Below, piece after piece: positions 9,926 through 17,165 of a DNA stretch of 64,000 bases. Each line of letters starts with the position of its first letter. The first letter of the stretch is position 1. The notes below the pieces were generated by a model. It saw nothing but the letters and a program-made list of their open reading frames with translations, was not told the DNA's origin and ran no database searches. Origin of the DNA: an uncultured delta proteobacterium (GTDB taxonomy: Bacteria > Desulfobacterota > Desulfobulbia > Desulfobulbales > Desulfurivibrionaceae); contig CAIPYE010000001.1 in the NCBI GenBank assembly GCA_903869265.1, forward strand, positions 62,001-126,000, given 5' to 3'. The position numbers and the translations under genes are program-made.

Positions 9926-10888
9926 TCAGCAGTCGCAGGTGTTCGGGTTGCAGGGCCCGCTGCCGCAGCCGCAGCTTGATGCACCCTTGGCCATGGGGAT
10001 GGAGGTGGCGGCAACGTTAATGGGCAGCTCTTTCTCGACCTTGGCCAAAAATTCCTCAAACGCCTGGACGGCCGGGCTGGTGGCCCCGGAAGAGAGATAG
10101 GGCTTGCCGTCATCCCCGGCGATAACCACCCTGGCATCAAGAGGAATTCGGCCCAAAAAGGGCACGGAAAATTCCGTGGCCAACTGCTCGCCGCCGCCGG
10201 TCTTGAAGATATCCACCGGCTTGTCGCAGTGCGGGCAGATAAAGCCGCTCATATTCTCCACGATCCCGACGATCTTCATGGAAACATGCTTGCAGAAATT
10301 GATGGACTTACGCACATCGGCCAGGGCTATGTTCTGGGGGGTGGTCACGACCAGAGCCTTGGCGTCCTTGATGGTGTGGGCCACGGTCATGGGCTCGTCC
10401 CCGGTGCCTGGGGGCGCGTCGATGACCAGATAATCCAGATCGCCCCAATTCACATCCGCGATAAACTGGCGGATTGCCTGATTTTTGAGAGGCCCGCGCC
10501 AGATGACGGGATCATCCCGATTCTCCATCATGCTCTCCAGCGAGATGACCTTGAGCTTGTCATTGTATTGCAGGGGCGGCATCTTGCCGTCCTTGGTGAG
10601 CTCGCCGTCCATGCGGCCAGGCATGCCAAGCATGCGGACGATATCCGGGCCGTGGAGATCAACATCCATGAGGCCGACCTTGTAGCCCTTTTGCGCAAGG
10701 CCTAATGCCAGATTCACCGAAACGGTGGACTTGCCGACCCCGCCCTTGCCGCTCATCACCAGAATCTTGTTTTTAATCCGGTCCAGAGAAGCGGCGATTG
10801 CCGTATTTTGCTGGGCTACCGCCGCATCGGCGGAGCCGCAGCCACTTGCTTTCTTAGTACCACAGGTTTCACTGCTACAATTCGACAT
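9926..10888 (-). CDS. Mrp/NBP35-family iron-sulfur carrier ATPase
   Basis: 320 residues. The deviant Walker A MSGKGGVGKSTVSVNLA lies near 45-60, with DVDLHGPD and the switch DAPPGTGDEP. These define the Mrp/ApbC/NBP35 P-loop family, which carries and transfers [4Fe-4S] clusters. The bridging CxxC is in ICPHCDKP. Extra cysteine clusters occur at the N-terminus (CSSETCGTKKASGC) and the C-terminus (SSCGCGSGPCNPNTCDC); the N-terminal set resembles NBP35, and the Cys/Gly-rich tail resembles that of the HesB-like protein at 17583. A GGAGG Shine-Dalgarno lies about 7 nt before ATG 10888. Confidence 0.93.
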   Translation of the reverse strand: MSNCSSETCGTKKASGCGSADAAVAQQNTAIAASLDRIKNKILVMSGKGGVGKSTVSVNLALGLAQKGYKVGLMDVDLHGPDIVRMLGMPGRMDGELTKDGKMPPLQYNDKLKVISLESMMENRDDPVIWRGPLKNQAIRQFIADVNWGDLDYLVIDAPPGTGDEPMTVAHTIKDAKALVVTTPQNIALADVRKSINFCKHVSMKIVGIVENMSGFICPHCDKPVDIFKTGGGEQLATEFSVPFLGRIPLDARVVIAGDDGKPYLSSGATSPAVQAFEEFLAKVEKELPINVAATSIPMAKGASSCGCGSGPCNPNTCDC

Positions 10889-11037
10889 GACCTACCTCCA
10901 AATAATATGAAAAATCAAAAAATGAACGAATTCAGGGGAAGCTTTATCTTATACTGTAAGACCGGGTGTTTTGAAAGGCAAAAGCCCGCCTCTTCTTCAT
11001 ATGAAGGGAAGGGCTGTTCTCCGCTCCTGCCAAAAAA

Positions 11038-11061
11038 AATGGCTACCCGGAGGCAGCCATT
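11038..11061 (-). terminator. Rho-independent terminator of the DUF3334/CheX-like gene
   Basis: On the minus strand AATGGCT and AGCCATT form a 7-bp stem, extended by CC/GG after one mismatch. It is followed by a run of eight T (the A-run at 11032-11039 on the plus strand). It lies about 30 bp beyond the stop of the gene at 11089. Confidence 0.85.
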
Positions 11062-11088
11062 TACGAGGATCACCGGGGAAGCAGAAGG

Positions 11089-11625
11089 TCACAGGGAGAC
11101 AAACTCCGTCCGCTCCAGAGCCATTTCCATATAAAACCGGTGGGTATCCAGGCTGAACACCATCCTCCGGTTATCCTGAAAATCAAGGTCCGGGGTGAGG
11201 GTGATGGCGGTGTTCAAGGATAAGGCCTTGGGCTGTCCGATGTAGGAGGTGAGATCAAACCTGCCTTCCACCATCTGCATGGCCTTGCCCATGAACTGAT
11301 TGGTCATCTCCCCCATGGTGTCAACCACCTCGGCGGAGGTCGAATCCTTGGCCAATTCGCTCTCCGGCATCCCCATGGCAAGCATGTAGCTCCGATAGAG
11401 GCCCATGGCAGCTCCGGCGGAGAAATTCACCACCACCAACCCGTTATAATCCCCGGTGAACTGAACAAAGCAGCCAATTTCCGGCCGCAGGCTCACCTTG
11501 GGAATAATCTGGATGGTCTTTGAATACTTGATGGCTTTTTGGGTGCTTTTATCCAGGGTCTTCTTAACGGCCTGACAAAAAATCTCGGCGATTATGTCGA
11601 TGGTTGCCTGTTTTTCACTCATCAC
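11089..11625 (-). CDS. DUF3334 / CheX-like protein
   Basis: 178 residues. The central part (SAEVVDTMGEMTNQFMGKAMQMVEG) resembles the CheX/CheC helix with its E-x2-N pattern, and the following LNTAITLTP strand fits the CheX fold. The whole sequence fits the family I know as DUF3334. CheX proteins dephosphorylate CheY-like receivers. Here the catalytic-type E and N (GEMTN) are present, but there is no chemotaxis gene around. The gene is monocistronic, with GGGAGGG before the start at 11625 and its own terminator at 11038-11061. It ends the backbone segment just before the genomic island. Confidence 0.7.
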   Translation of the reverse strand: MMSEKQATIDIIAEIFCQAVKKTLDKSTQKAIKYSKTIQIIPKVSLRPEIGCFVQFTGDYNGLVVVNFSAGAAMGLYRSYMLAMGMPESELAKDSTSAEVVDTMGEMTNQFMGKAMQMVEGRFDLTSYIGQPKALSLNTAITLTPDLDFQDNRRMVFSLDTHRFYMEMALERTEFVSL

Positions 11626-11666
11626 TACCCTCCCTCACTGCCAAGAACCAAAAACCATTATCATTG

Positions 11667-11724
11667 TGGTGCCCAGGACGAGAATCGAACTCGTACGAAA
11701 TTGCTTTCGAGGGATTTTAAGTCC
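11667..11724 (-). repeat. Truncated tRNA-Leu 3' half, candidate island attachment site
   Basis: 58 bp matching the 3' half (anticodon loop to CCA) of the intact tRNA-Leu(UAA) at 16234-16320. The first 31 bp from the CCA end are identical. The variable arm then differs as AAA-TTGC-TTT here against GGG-TTGC-CCC there, a paired change that keeps the stem. Identity resumes through GAGGGATTTTAAGTCC and is lost in the 5' strand of the anticodon stem, so this copy has no D-arm or 5' acceptor strand. Together the copies bracket 4.5 kb of foreign-looking genes, as expected for integration into the 3' end of a tRNA gene. Confidence 0.88.
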
Positions 11725-12009
11725 TCCCTATGGCCATTCAATAAATATTGAAAATCCAACATGTTACTGATTTCAAACTAAAAAACGCTTAACCATTTTC
11801 AGATAATTTTCTTCATTTTTAACCATTTTCTAACTTTTCAGTCCCCAGATCGTTCCCAGAATTCGAGTTCCCTGTCCAAATTTTATTGCTTTAGGACCCC
11901 AACTGCAATCTCAAGGTCTGAAGACGAATTTCTTTTAATTTATACAGGGGCAATTGTCAATCTACGATAAAAATGAACCTATGATGGACAGAACCTGACG
12001 CCGAGGGGC
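11725..12009. other. AT-rich gene-free flank inside the island
   Basis: No open frame with a credible ribosome site is visible. The stretch is clearly richer in A and T than the backbone and contains the pair of TTAACCATTTTC repeats described separately. An integrase gene, expected next to such a site, is absent. Confidence 0.6.
11789..11830. repeat. Two direct repeats TTAACCATTTTC 30 bp apart
   Basis: TTAACCATTTTC is found at 11789-11800 and again at 11819-11830, a period of exactly 30 bp (about three helical turns). The pair lies 65-105 bp inside the island from the truncated tRNA-Leu copy. Tyrosine integrases often bind short direct repeats (arm sites) at such places, so these may be leftover arm sites; this is inference. 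Confidence 0.6.
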
Positions 12010-12058
12010 TTTACATTACCAACAATACCATCTATAGTGCTATTAATAGTGAACTATA
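12010..12058 (+). promoter_or_regulatory. Sigma-70 promoter with nested palindromic operator for the first toxin-antitoxin pair
   Basis: TTTACA (12010-12015) and TATAGT (12033-12038) are separated by 17 bp. The -10 box is the left arm of an inverted repeat whose right arm ACTATA is at 12053-12058. Between them lies the perfect 10-bp palindrome CTATTAATAG (12040-12049). The antitoxin start is 32 bp downstream. Palindromes over the -10 box fit autorepression by antitoxin or toxin-antitoxin complex, which is standard for type II systems. Confidence 0.7.
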
Positions 12059-12089
12059 CGTGCCGTGAAGAATGCCAAGGAGGGATTGC

Positions 12090-12347
12090 ATGCCAAATGT
12101 ATCTGCCAATGACCTGAAGACAAAAGGTATTTCCGCCATTGAGGCCGTCCTTGCCCACCAGCCGGAAGCGATCATCTCCGTGCGCGGCAAAGAGCGATTC
12201 GTAGTGATGGACATGGAGCATTACCACTACCTGAGGGAATGCGAGCTGGAATCTGCCCTTGCCCAGACCCGTGCTGACCTCGCCGAAGGCCGTTTTATTA
12301 AGGAAAGCGCCGAAGAACACCTAGCTCGTCTCAAAGGTGCTGCGTGA
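12090..12347 (+). CDS. Phd/YefM-family antitoxin
   Basis: 85 residues, beginning MPNVSANDLKTKGISAIEAVL. The pattern of a short beta strand, a helix with DLKTKG, then ISVRGKERFVVMDMEHY is the Phd/YefM DNA-binding fold. The C-terminal part (ALAQTRADLAEGRF) would wrap the toxin. I chose ATG 12090 rather than ATG 12072 because AAGGAGGG lies 5 nt before it and encoding it would make little sense. Its stop overlaps the GTG start of the toxin by 4 nt, so the two are translationally coupled. Confidence 0.87.
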   Translation: MPNVSANDLKTKGISAIEAVLAHQPEAIISVRGKERFVVMDMEHYHYLRECELESALAQTRADLAEGRFIKESAEEHLARLKGAA

Positions 12348-12619
12348 GCTGGTCGCTGGTCTTTACCAAACAATATGAAAAACGCGCCCTGCGATTTTTG
12401 AAGCGTCACCCCGAGCTGGAAAAACAGTATCTCAAAACACTGCAACTGATGGAAGTCAACCCGTTCCATCCCTCACTCCGCCTGCACCCTCTCTCCGGGC
12501 GTCTCACAGGTTTGCACTCAGTTTCTATCACCCTCTCTTATCGCATCACCCTTGATTTTCTGATTCAGGAGCAAGAGATTATCCCGGTAAACGTGGGCGA
12601 TCACGATTCAGTGTACTGA
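12344..12619 (+). CDS. RelE/ParE-superfamily toxin
   Basis: 91 residues from a GTG start in the GTGA overlap with the antitoxin. It shows the RelE/ParE-fold pattern: basic N-terminal helix (FTKQYEKRALRFLKRHPELEKQYLKTLQLM), then SLRLHPLSGRLTGLHSVSITLSYRITLDF and a final strand IIPVNVGDHDSVY. This fold gives ribosome-dependent mRNA interferases or gyrase poisons. The GDHDxVY ending is of the type seen in YafQ/RelE-like mRNA interferases, so I favour that, but the activity is not proven by sequence. Confidence 0.85.
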   Translation: MSWSLVFTKQYEKRALRFLKRHPELEKQYLKTLQLMEVNPFHPSLRLHPLSGRLTGLHSVSITLSYRITLDFLIQEQEIIPVNVGDHDSVY

Positions 12620-12752
12620 GCATACAATTACTGATAATGCTTTTCAGAGTTTTAATCGACGAAAAACGGCTGATCACCCATTCTCATGCATTCCAGTCCA
12701 CCCCACCGGAATGACGTGTTGACGGACGATTTTTGTCTGCTGTAAACGAAGA

Positions 12753-12781
12753 TTGACCGCAACAACTTTTTGTATTACAAT
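12753..12781 (+). promoter_or_regulatory. Sigma-70 promoter of the second toxin-antitoxin pair
   Basis: TTGACC (12753-12758) and TACAAT (12776-12781) have the ideal 17-bp spacing. They lie 26 bp before ATG 12808, with an AGGAGG ribosome site between. Its presence shows that the second pair does not depend on read-through from the first. Confidence 0.75.
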
Positions 12782-12807
12782 GTCATTCACAATAGGAGGA
12801 AAATACT

Positions 12808-13071
12808 ATGTCTGCGAATGCATTGGTTCAAGCCCGCATTAATGAGGCCGTAAAAAAGGAAGCCACAACTGTTTTGGCGAAAATGGGTTTGACCGTATCG
12901 GATGCGGTGCGGCTGTTGCTGACCAAAGTGGCGCGTGAGCACACTTTGCCGTTCGACGTGAGAACGCCTAACGCCAAAACCAAGGCCGCGATGCAGGAAC
13001 TTGAAACCGGAAAGGGGAAGCGCTTCAAGAACGTAAAGGACTTGATGGCCGACATGAATGCGGACGATTGA
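12808..13071 (+). CDS. RelB/DinJ-family antitoxin
   Basis: 87 residues. The N-terminal ribbon-helix-helix VQARINEAVKKEATTVLAKMGLTVSDAVR is interrupted here only by normal family variation and is typical of RelB/DinJ. The PF(D/E)VRTPNAKT segment follows, and then an acidic toxin-binding tail. AGGAGG lies 8 nt before the ATG. It binds its own promoter and neutralises the YafQ-type toxin, whose gene starts 14 nt before this one stops. Confidence 0.92.
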   Translation: MSANALVQARINEAVKKEATTVLAKMGLTVSDAVRLLLTKVAREHTLPFDVRTPNAKTKAAMQELETGKGKRFKNVKDLMADMNADD

Positions 13072-13339
13072 GCGTTCTTCCGCCTTCAAGCGGGATTATA
13101 AACGGGAAGCGAAAGGGCCACACCGGGCCGCGTTGGAAGGTGAACTTTTCGATGTGTTGACAGCGCTGGCAACAGACCAACCGCTGGCAGAGAAGTACCG
13201 GGACCATGCACTGGTGGGCGAGTGGATGGGATACCGTGAATGTCACATCAAGCCCGACCTGTTATTGATCTACAAGAAACCAGATACCAAAACGCTACGG
13301 CTGGCACGACTCGGTTCTCACTCAGAGCTTGATTTGTAA
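13058..13339 (+). CDS. YafQ-family mRNA interferase toxin
   Basis: 93 residues. The start MRTIERSSAFKRDYKRE, the middle LVGEWMGYRECHIKPDLLLIYK and the end LRLARLGSHSEL are characteristic of YafQ, in which the His of the final GSHSEL motif is catalytic. In YafQ the toxin cleaves mRNA on the ribosome. It overlaps the DinJ-like antitoxin by 14 nt in another frame. It stands between the antitoxin and the large primase-helicase, all plus strand. Confidence 0.92.
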   Translation: MRTIERSSAFKRDYKREAKGPHRAALEGELFDVLTALATDQPLAEKYRDHALVGEWMGYRECHIKPDLLLIYKKPDTKTLRLARLGSHSELDL

Positions 13340-13404
13340 TGGCTGATTGATCTTCCGTTTTGTGTCCGTGAGATATTACGACAAATTGCCAAACGTATCG
13401 TAGC

Positions 13405-15816
13405 ATGAGCACGAACTATAATGAAAAAAAGATGCAAGCCGATGGGCCATCCACCGAGACTTCTGGTGAACTCCAGGGACTTTGGGAGGAAAACAACCGT
13501 CTCAAAGCTCTGCTGACCCGTCACGGCATCGTTTGGGATGTGCTACCTGTCGCTGAACTGAATACCGCACCTATCGAGACTGTCCCAGTCCCAAGTCAGT
13601 TCACTGCCGCCGACAAAATTGCTCTCTTCCGCCGGTTGTTTCGAGGGCGAACCGATGTCTATCCGCTGCGCTGGGAATCGGCTAAGGGCGCATCCGGTTA
13701 TTCTCCGGCCTGCGGCATAGAATGGAAGCCCGGCATCTGCCACAAGCCTAAAGTTAAATGCGGTGAGTGTAGCCATCGCGTGCTGCTGCCGGTGACCGAT
13801 CAGGTGATCTACGACCATCTGGCAGGGAAAAAGACTATCGGCGTCTACCCCCTCTTGACCGATGACAGTTGCTATTTTCTGACGGCCGATTTCGACGAAG
13901 CCGACTGGCGCGAAGATGCTAAGGCATTTATGCAGTCCTGCCGGGAGATGGCGATCCCCGCGGCGCTGGAAATCTCCCGCTCCGGCCAAGGTGCACACGT
14001 TTGGATCTTCTTTGCTGATCCGGTTCCGGCCCGCGAGGCCAGGCAACTCGGAGCCGCGCTGATCAGCCACACCTGCGACCGCACGCGGCAATTGTCTCTG
14101 GGGAGCTATGATCGGCTTTTCCCTAATCAGGACACCCTGCCCAAGGGCGGGTTCGGAAACCTGATTGCACTCCCCTTGCAGAAACAGCCCAGAGCACTGG
14201 GGCGCAGCGTGTTCGTCGATGAACATCTGGAGCCTTATCCCGATCAGTGGGGTTTTCTCGCATCGTTCCGGCCGTTCTTCCGGACGGAATTGGAAGACGC
14301 AATCTTGCGAGCAAGTGGCAATCGACATCCCCTTGATGTGGCCCTTGCCTTGGAAGAGGACTGCAAACCTTGGCAACGCAGGGCACCTGAACCCACCAGG
14401 GTTTCCGGACTCTTGCCGGAATCCCTGACCCTGGTGCTGGCCAACCAGATTTTCATTGCCAAGGCCGAGTTGCCTCAACCCCTGTCCAATCGTCTGATCC
14501 GTCTGGCGGCGTTCCAGAATCCTGAATTCTACAAAGCCCAGGCCATGCGTCTGCCGGTCTGGAACAAGCCCCGCATCATTGGCTGCGCCGAAAATTATCC
14601 CCAGCACATTGGGCTGCCGAGGGGATGCCTCGATGCCATGCTAGCCCTGTTGCACGACAACGGCATCAACCCCGCGTTTAAGGATGAGCGGTTGACGGGC
14701 CGGAAAGTGACGGCAAAGTTTATCGGAATTTTGCGCAAAGACCAGAAGGCAGCTGTGCGGGAGATGTTCAGGCACGAAATCGGCGTTCTCTATGCCCCAA
14801 CGGCGTTCGGCAAGACGGTCACCGCCGCTGCTCTGATTGCGCGGCGGAAGGTAAGCACCTTAGTGCTAGTCCATCGCGCCGATTTACTGCGACAATGGAA
14901 GGAGCGGTTGTCCAATTTCCTGGATGTTTCTAAAGGCGAGATAGGTGTCATCGGCGGCGGCAAGAAAAAACTGTCCGGCAAGATCGACATCGCTGTTATA
15001 CAGTCGCTGTCGCGCCGGGAAGATGTGGGCGAATTACTCGACGGTTATGGACAGATCATCGTTGATGAGTGCCATCATTTGTCGGCCTTTTCTTTTGAAG
15101 CTATCCTTAAACAGGCCAAGGCCAAATATGTAGTCGGGCTGACCGCTACGCCGGTACGCCGCGATGGACAACAGCCGATTATCTTCATGCAGTGCGGGCC
15201 AATCCGCCACAGCGCAGCAAGGCCAGAAAACTTACCGACACAGCAGGCGGTCTGGCCTAGAATTCTGTTCGCTCCGGAAATTCCGCTGGATTCACCGATT
15301 CAGGAAGTATTCCGCATTCTCGCTAACGATGTCGCACGCAATCGGCGCATTGCCGAGGATGTATCGACCGCCTATCGAGAGGGCCGCAAGGTGCTGGTGC
15401 TCTCCGAGAGGACAGATCACTTACCGTTGTTGCAGGAGGCACTGGGTGATGAGGTCGAACACTGCTTTGTCCTGCATGGCCGCTTATCCAAAAAGCAGCG
15501 GTCGAAAGTGTTTGCCGAACTGGATGCACTGGATGAATCCGCCCCGCGAGTTTTGCTCGCCACCGGTCGTCTGATCGGTGAAGGGTTTGACCATCCACCG
15601 CTGGATACGCTGGTCCTGGCCATGCCGATATCCTGGAAAGGGACGCTACAACAATATGCTGGACGCCTGCACCGTGAGCATGCCGACAAGCAGAACGTGC
15701 GTATTTACGATTACGCCGAGAAGGATCAACCACAACTTGCCCGCATGTGGGACAAACGCCAACGCGGCTACCGGGCAATGGGATATCAGATTCAGTCACC
15801 GGAGTCGTTATTCTAG
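13405..15816 (+). CDS. TOTE conflict-system primase-helicase (AEP + SF2 helicase)
   Basis: 803 residues. A short coiled coil (about 22-40, LQGLWEENNRLKALL) is followed by an archaeo-eukaryotic-primase-type domain. This has a Cys cluster (C103, C112, C119, C122), the metal site ADFDEADW (161-168) and SRSGQGAHVW (191-200). The second half is a superfamily 2 helicase: motif I TAFGKT near 465, motif II DECHH near 554, motif III GLTATP, and motif VI QQYAGRLHRE near 750. This combination is what NCBI-style names call TOTE conflict-system AEP/helicase proteins, thought to act in defence against invading DNA. The start at 13405 has only a weak ribosome site, 65 bp after the YafQ stop. No separate nuclease gene is adjacent. 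Confidence 0.88.
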   Translation: MSTNYNEKKMQADGPSTETSGELQGLWEENNRLKALLTRHGIVWDVLPVAELNTAPIETVPVPSQFTAADKIALFRRLFRGRTDVYPLRWESAKGASGYSPACGIEWKPGICHKPKVKCGECSHRVLLPVTDQVIYDHLAGKKTIGVYPLLTDDSCYFLTADFDEADWREDAKAFMQSCREMAIPAALEISRSGQGAHVWIFFADPVPAREARQLGAALISHTCDRTRQLSLGSYDRLFPNQDTLPKGGFGNLIALPLQKQPRALGRSVFVDEHLEPYPDQWGFLASFRPFFRTELEDAILRASGNRHPLDVALALEEDCKPWQRRAPEPTRVSGLLPESLTLVLANQIFIAKAELPQPLSNRLIRLAAFQNPEFYKAQAMRLPVWNKPRIIGCAENYPQHIGLPRGCLDAMLALLHDNGINPAFKDERLTGRKVTAKFIGILRKDQKAAVREMFRHEIGVLYAPTAFGKTVTAAALIARRKVSTLVLVHRADLLRQWKERLSNFLDVSKGEIGVIGGGKKKLSGKIDIAVIQSLSRREDVGELLDGYGQIIVDECHHLSAFSFEAILKQAKAKYVVGLTATPVRRDGQQPIIFMQCGPIRHSAARPENLPTQQAVWPRILFAPEIPLDSPIQEVFRILANDVARNRRIAEDVSTAYREGRKVLVLSERTDHLPLLQEALGDEVEHCFVLHGRLSKKQRSKVFAELDALDESAPRVLLATGRLIGEGFDHPPLDTLVLAMPISWKGTLQQYAGRLHREHADKQNVRIYDYAEKDQPQLARMWDKRQRGYRAMGYQIQSPESLF

Positions 15817-16064
15817 GAAGTGGCACAAACCTAGATACGAAGTTGGCGTGAAGGTAAAAGTGTGGTTGCCGCACCAACCGCGACAACTTTGATGCGAATC
15901 GTGCGCCTGGAGATTCAGAACGTCAAGATGCAGGAGGCCCCTGAAACTTTTGCCTGATGGCAAAAAGTCTGGCCAGATCCGCAAGGAATAGACCCTGGCG
16001 ATGGGAAAAGCACCGTCTGCAACTGATATCATTTATTTTGAGCCTGAGCAGAGGCAAATAAAAA

Positions 16065-16100
16065 TACGAGGGATAAAAAATCCCTTGCGTCATGGCCATT
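16065..16100. repeat. Degenerate third copy of the tRNA-Leu/att region
   Basis: TACGAGGGAT, then an A-run, then TCCCTTGCGTC reproduces the anticodon-stem region of the tRNA-Leu at 16271-16298 on the same strand, with the loop altered. It is followed by ATGGCCATT, which is also found just beyond the truncated tRNA copy (11730-11738). It thus joins one piece from each end of the island. It may be a scar of an earlier integration; each match alone is short. Confidence 0.45.
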
Positions 16101-16192
16101 AATTTCTTGTAATAACGAGAAGTTGAGTTGGTGACAGGTTGGGAAACATTTTTTCCGTGACGAAATCGTTCCGAAAATTGTCCAGAAAAAGC

Positions 16193-16228
16193 AACAGGCA
16201 CTCACAGAATATTGCGTAACTGCCTGTT
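16193..16228 (-). terminator. Terminator downstream of tRNA-Leu(UAA)
   Basis: AACAGGCA (16193-16200) and TGCCTGTT (16221-16228) form an 8-bp stem with a 20-nt loop. On the minus strand the stem is followed by GCTTTTTC. It starts 5 bp beyond the tRNA 3' end. A T-run on the plus strand could let it work both ways. Confidence 0.65.
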
Positions 16229-16233
16229 TTTAT

Positions 16234-16320
16234 TGGTGCCCAGGACGAGAATCGAACTCGTACGGGGTTGCCCCCGAGGGATTTTAAGTCCCTTGCGTCT
16301 ACCAGTTCCGCCACCCAGGC
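16234..16320 (-). tRNA. tRNA-Leu (UAA)
   Basis: 87 nt with encoded CCA. The acceptor GCCTGGG pairs with CCTGGGC allowing two G-U pairs. The anticodon arm AGGGA-CTTAAAA-TCCCT gives anticodon UAA. The long variable arm (CGGGGGCAACCCCG region) is typical of tRNA-Leu, and the T-loop contains TTCGA. Its 3' half is duplicated at 11667-11724, so it is the probable integration target of the island. Confidence 0.96.
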
Positions 16321-16421
16321 ATGGTGCTCAAATCAATGGTGCGGTGTACCATATCACCCTGCAAAAATCAACAGCCATCAGCCAGATCCAAAGGACACCG
16401 TTGCCTTTTTTGCCATGACGT

Positions 16422-17027
16422 TCAGCCGTGCTCCTCAAAATACTGCACCCGATAGGTGGACACCTCAAGGCTTCCGGATTGCCAGGCATCGGCAGGCAAT
16501 CCGGCCTTCCGGCAGAGATGGCTTAAAAAATCCTCCGGCTTGGGCAATTGCTCCCAGACCTGGGGCAGGAAGGTGGCGCCTTGTACACCCTTTCGGATAA
16601 TGACCCCATCAATCCCGACCTGCAAGATGCGGAGCAGCTCCTCTGCGTTTGCATGGGCCACGGGCTTCGGCTCGGTAAGAATGCTGATTTCCATCTCGAT
16701 TGCGTCCAGTTCTTTTTTTTCCACAGGCCTGAATCGGGAATCCTCAAAAGCGGCATGGAGGGCATTGCGCTTCACGCCCTCAACAATGGAGTCAATGGCA
16801 ACAAGGCTGCCGATACAGCCACGCAGCTCACCATGTTTTTTCAAGGTGACAAAGGTTCCCCGTTTGTGCTGCAGCTCAGCATCCAGCAAGCGGGCCGCGA
16901 TCTCGGCGTCAGGCTCCTGCGCCTTCAGGCCAAGTTGACGGGCGATGGTTTCACGCGCCAGCCAGAGCAGCGCTTTCCCCTGTTCTTCTGTCAGGACTGC
17001 GATCTGTGCAACTTCATCCCTTGCCAT
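16422..17027 (-). CDS. amrA: AMMECR1-domain protein (AmmeMemoRadiSam system protein A)
   Basis: 201 residues. The family signature LRGCIGS is present (KKHGELRGCIGSLVAID), followed by DSRFRPVEKKELDAIEMEISIL and LPQVWEQLPKPEDFLSHLCRKAGL, all typical of the AMMECR1 fold. In many anaerobes it occurs with a Memo-like protein and a radical SAM protein (the AmmeMemoRadiSam trio) of unproven function, apparently in modification chemistry. Neither partner is within this window, so here the gene is alone, divergent from the cytochrome c gene. Confidence 0.9.
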   Translation of the reverse strand: MARDEVAQIAVLTEEQGKALLWLARETIARQLGLKAQEPDAEIAARLLDAELQHKRGTFVTLKKHGELRGCIGSLVAIDSIVEGVKRNALHAAFEDSRFRPVEKKELDAIEMEISILTEPKPVAHANAEELLRILQVGIDGVIIRKGVQGATFLPQVWEQLPKPEDFLSHLCRKAGLPADAWQSGSLEVSTYRVQYFEEHG

Positions 17028-17165
17028 GACCAGCTCCTTTATTCTTTCTTTTTTTCCATACCATTTTCATAGTACAGTATCTTTAGAAAGCTAAAAAAAG
17101 CATAGTAATTTTCCTGTAAAAGGATGTTCGACGAGCTCAATTGATTCAAGGGGGAACAGCACCGT

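Larger units (their letters stand above)
15817..16233. other. Gene-free right flank of the island
   Basis: About 417 bp between the primase-helicase and the intact tRNA-Leu. No convincing coding frame is visible. It holds a degenerate tRNA-Leu-like fragment (16065-16100) and the terminator hairpin of the tRNA (16193-16228). No integrase or excisionase gene is seen. Confidence 0.6.

Noticed and set aside
11725-12009. A remnant integrase gene beside the attachment site
   Set aside because: A short frame reading ...FWERSGD on the minus strand was noticed near 11850, but nothing longer resembling an integrase could be read, so I do not claim one.
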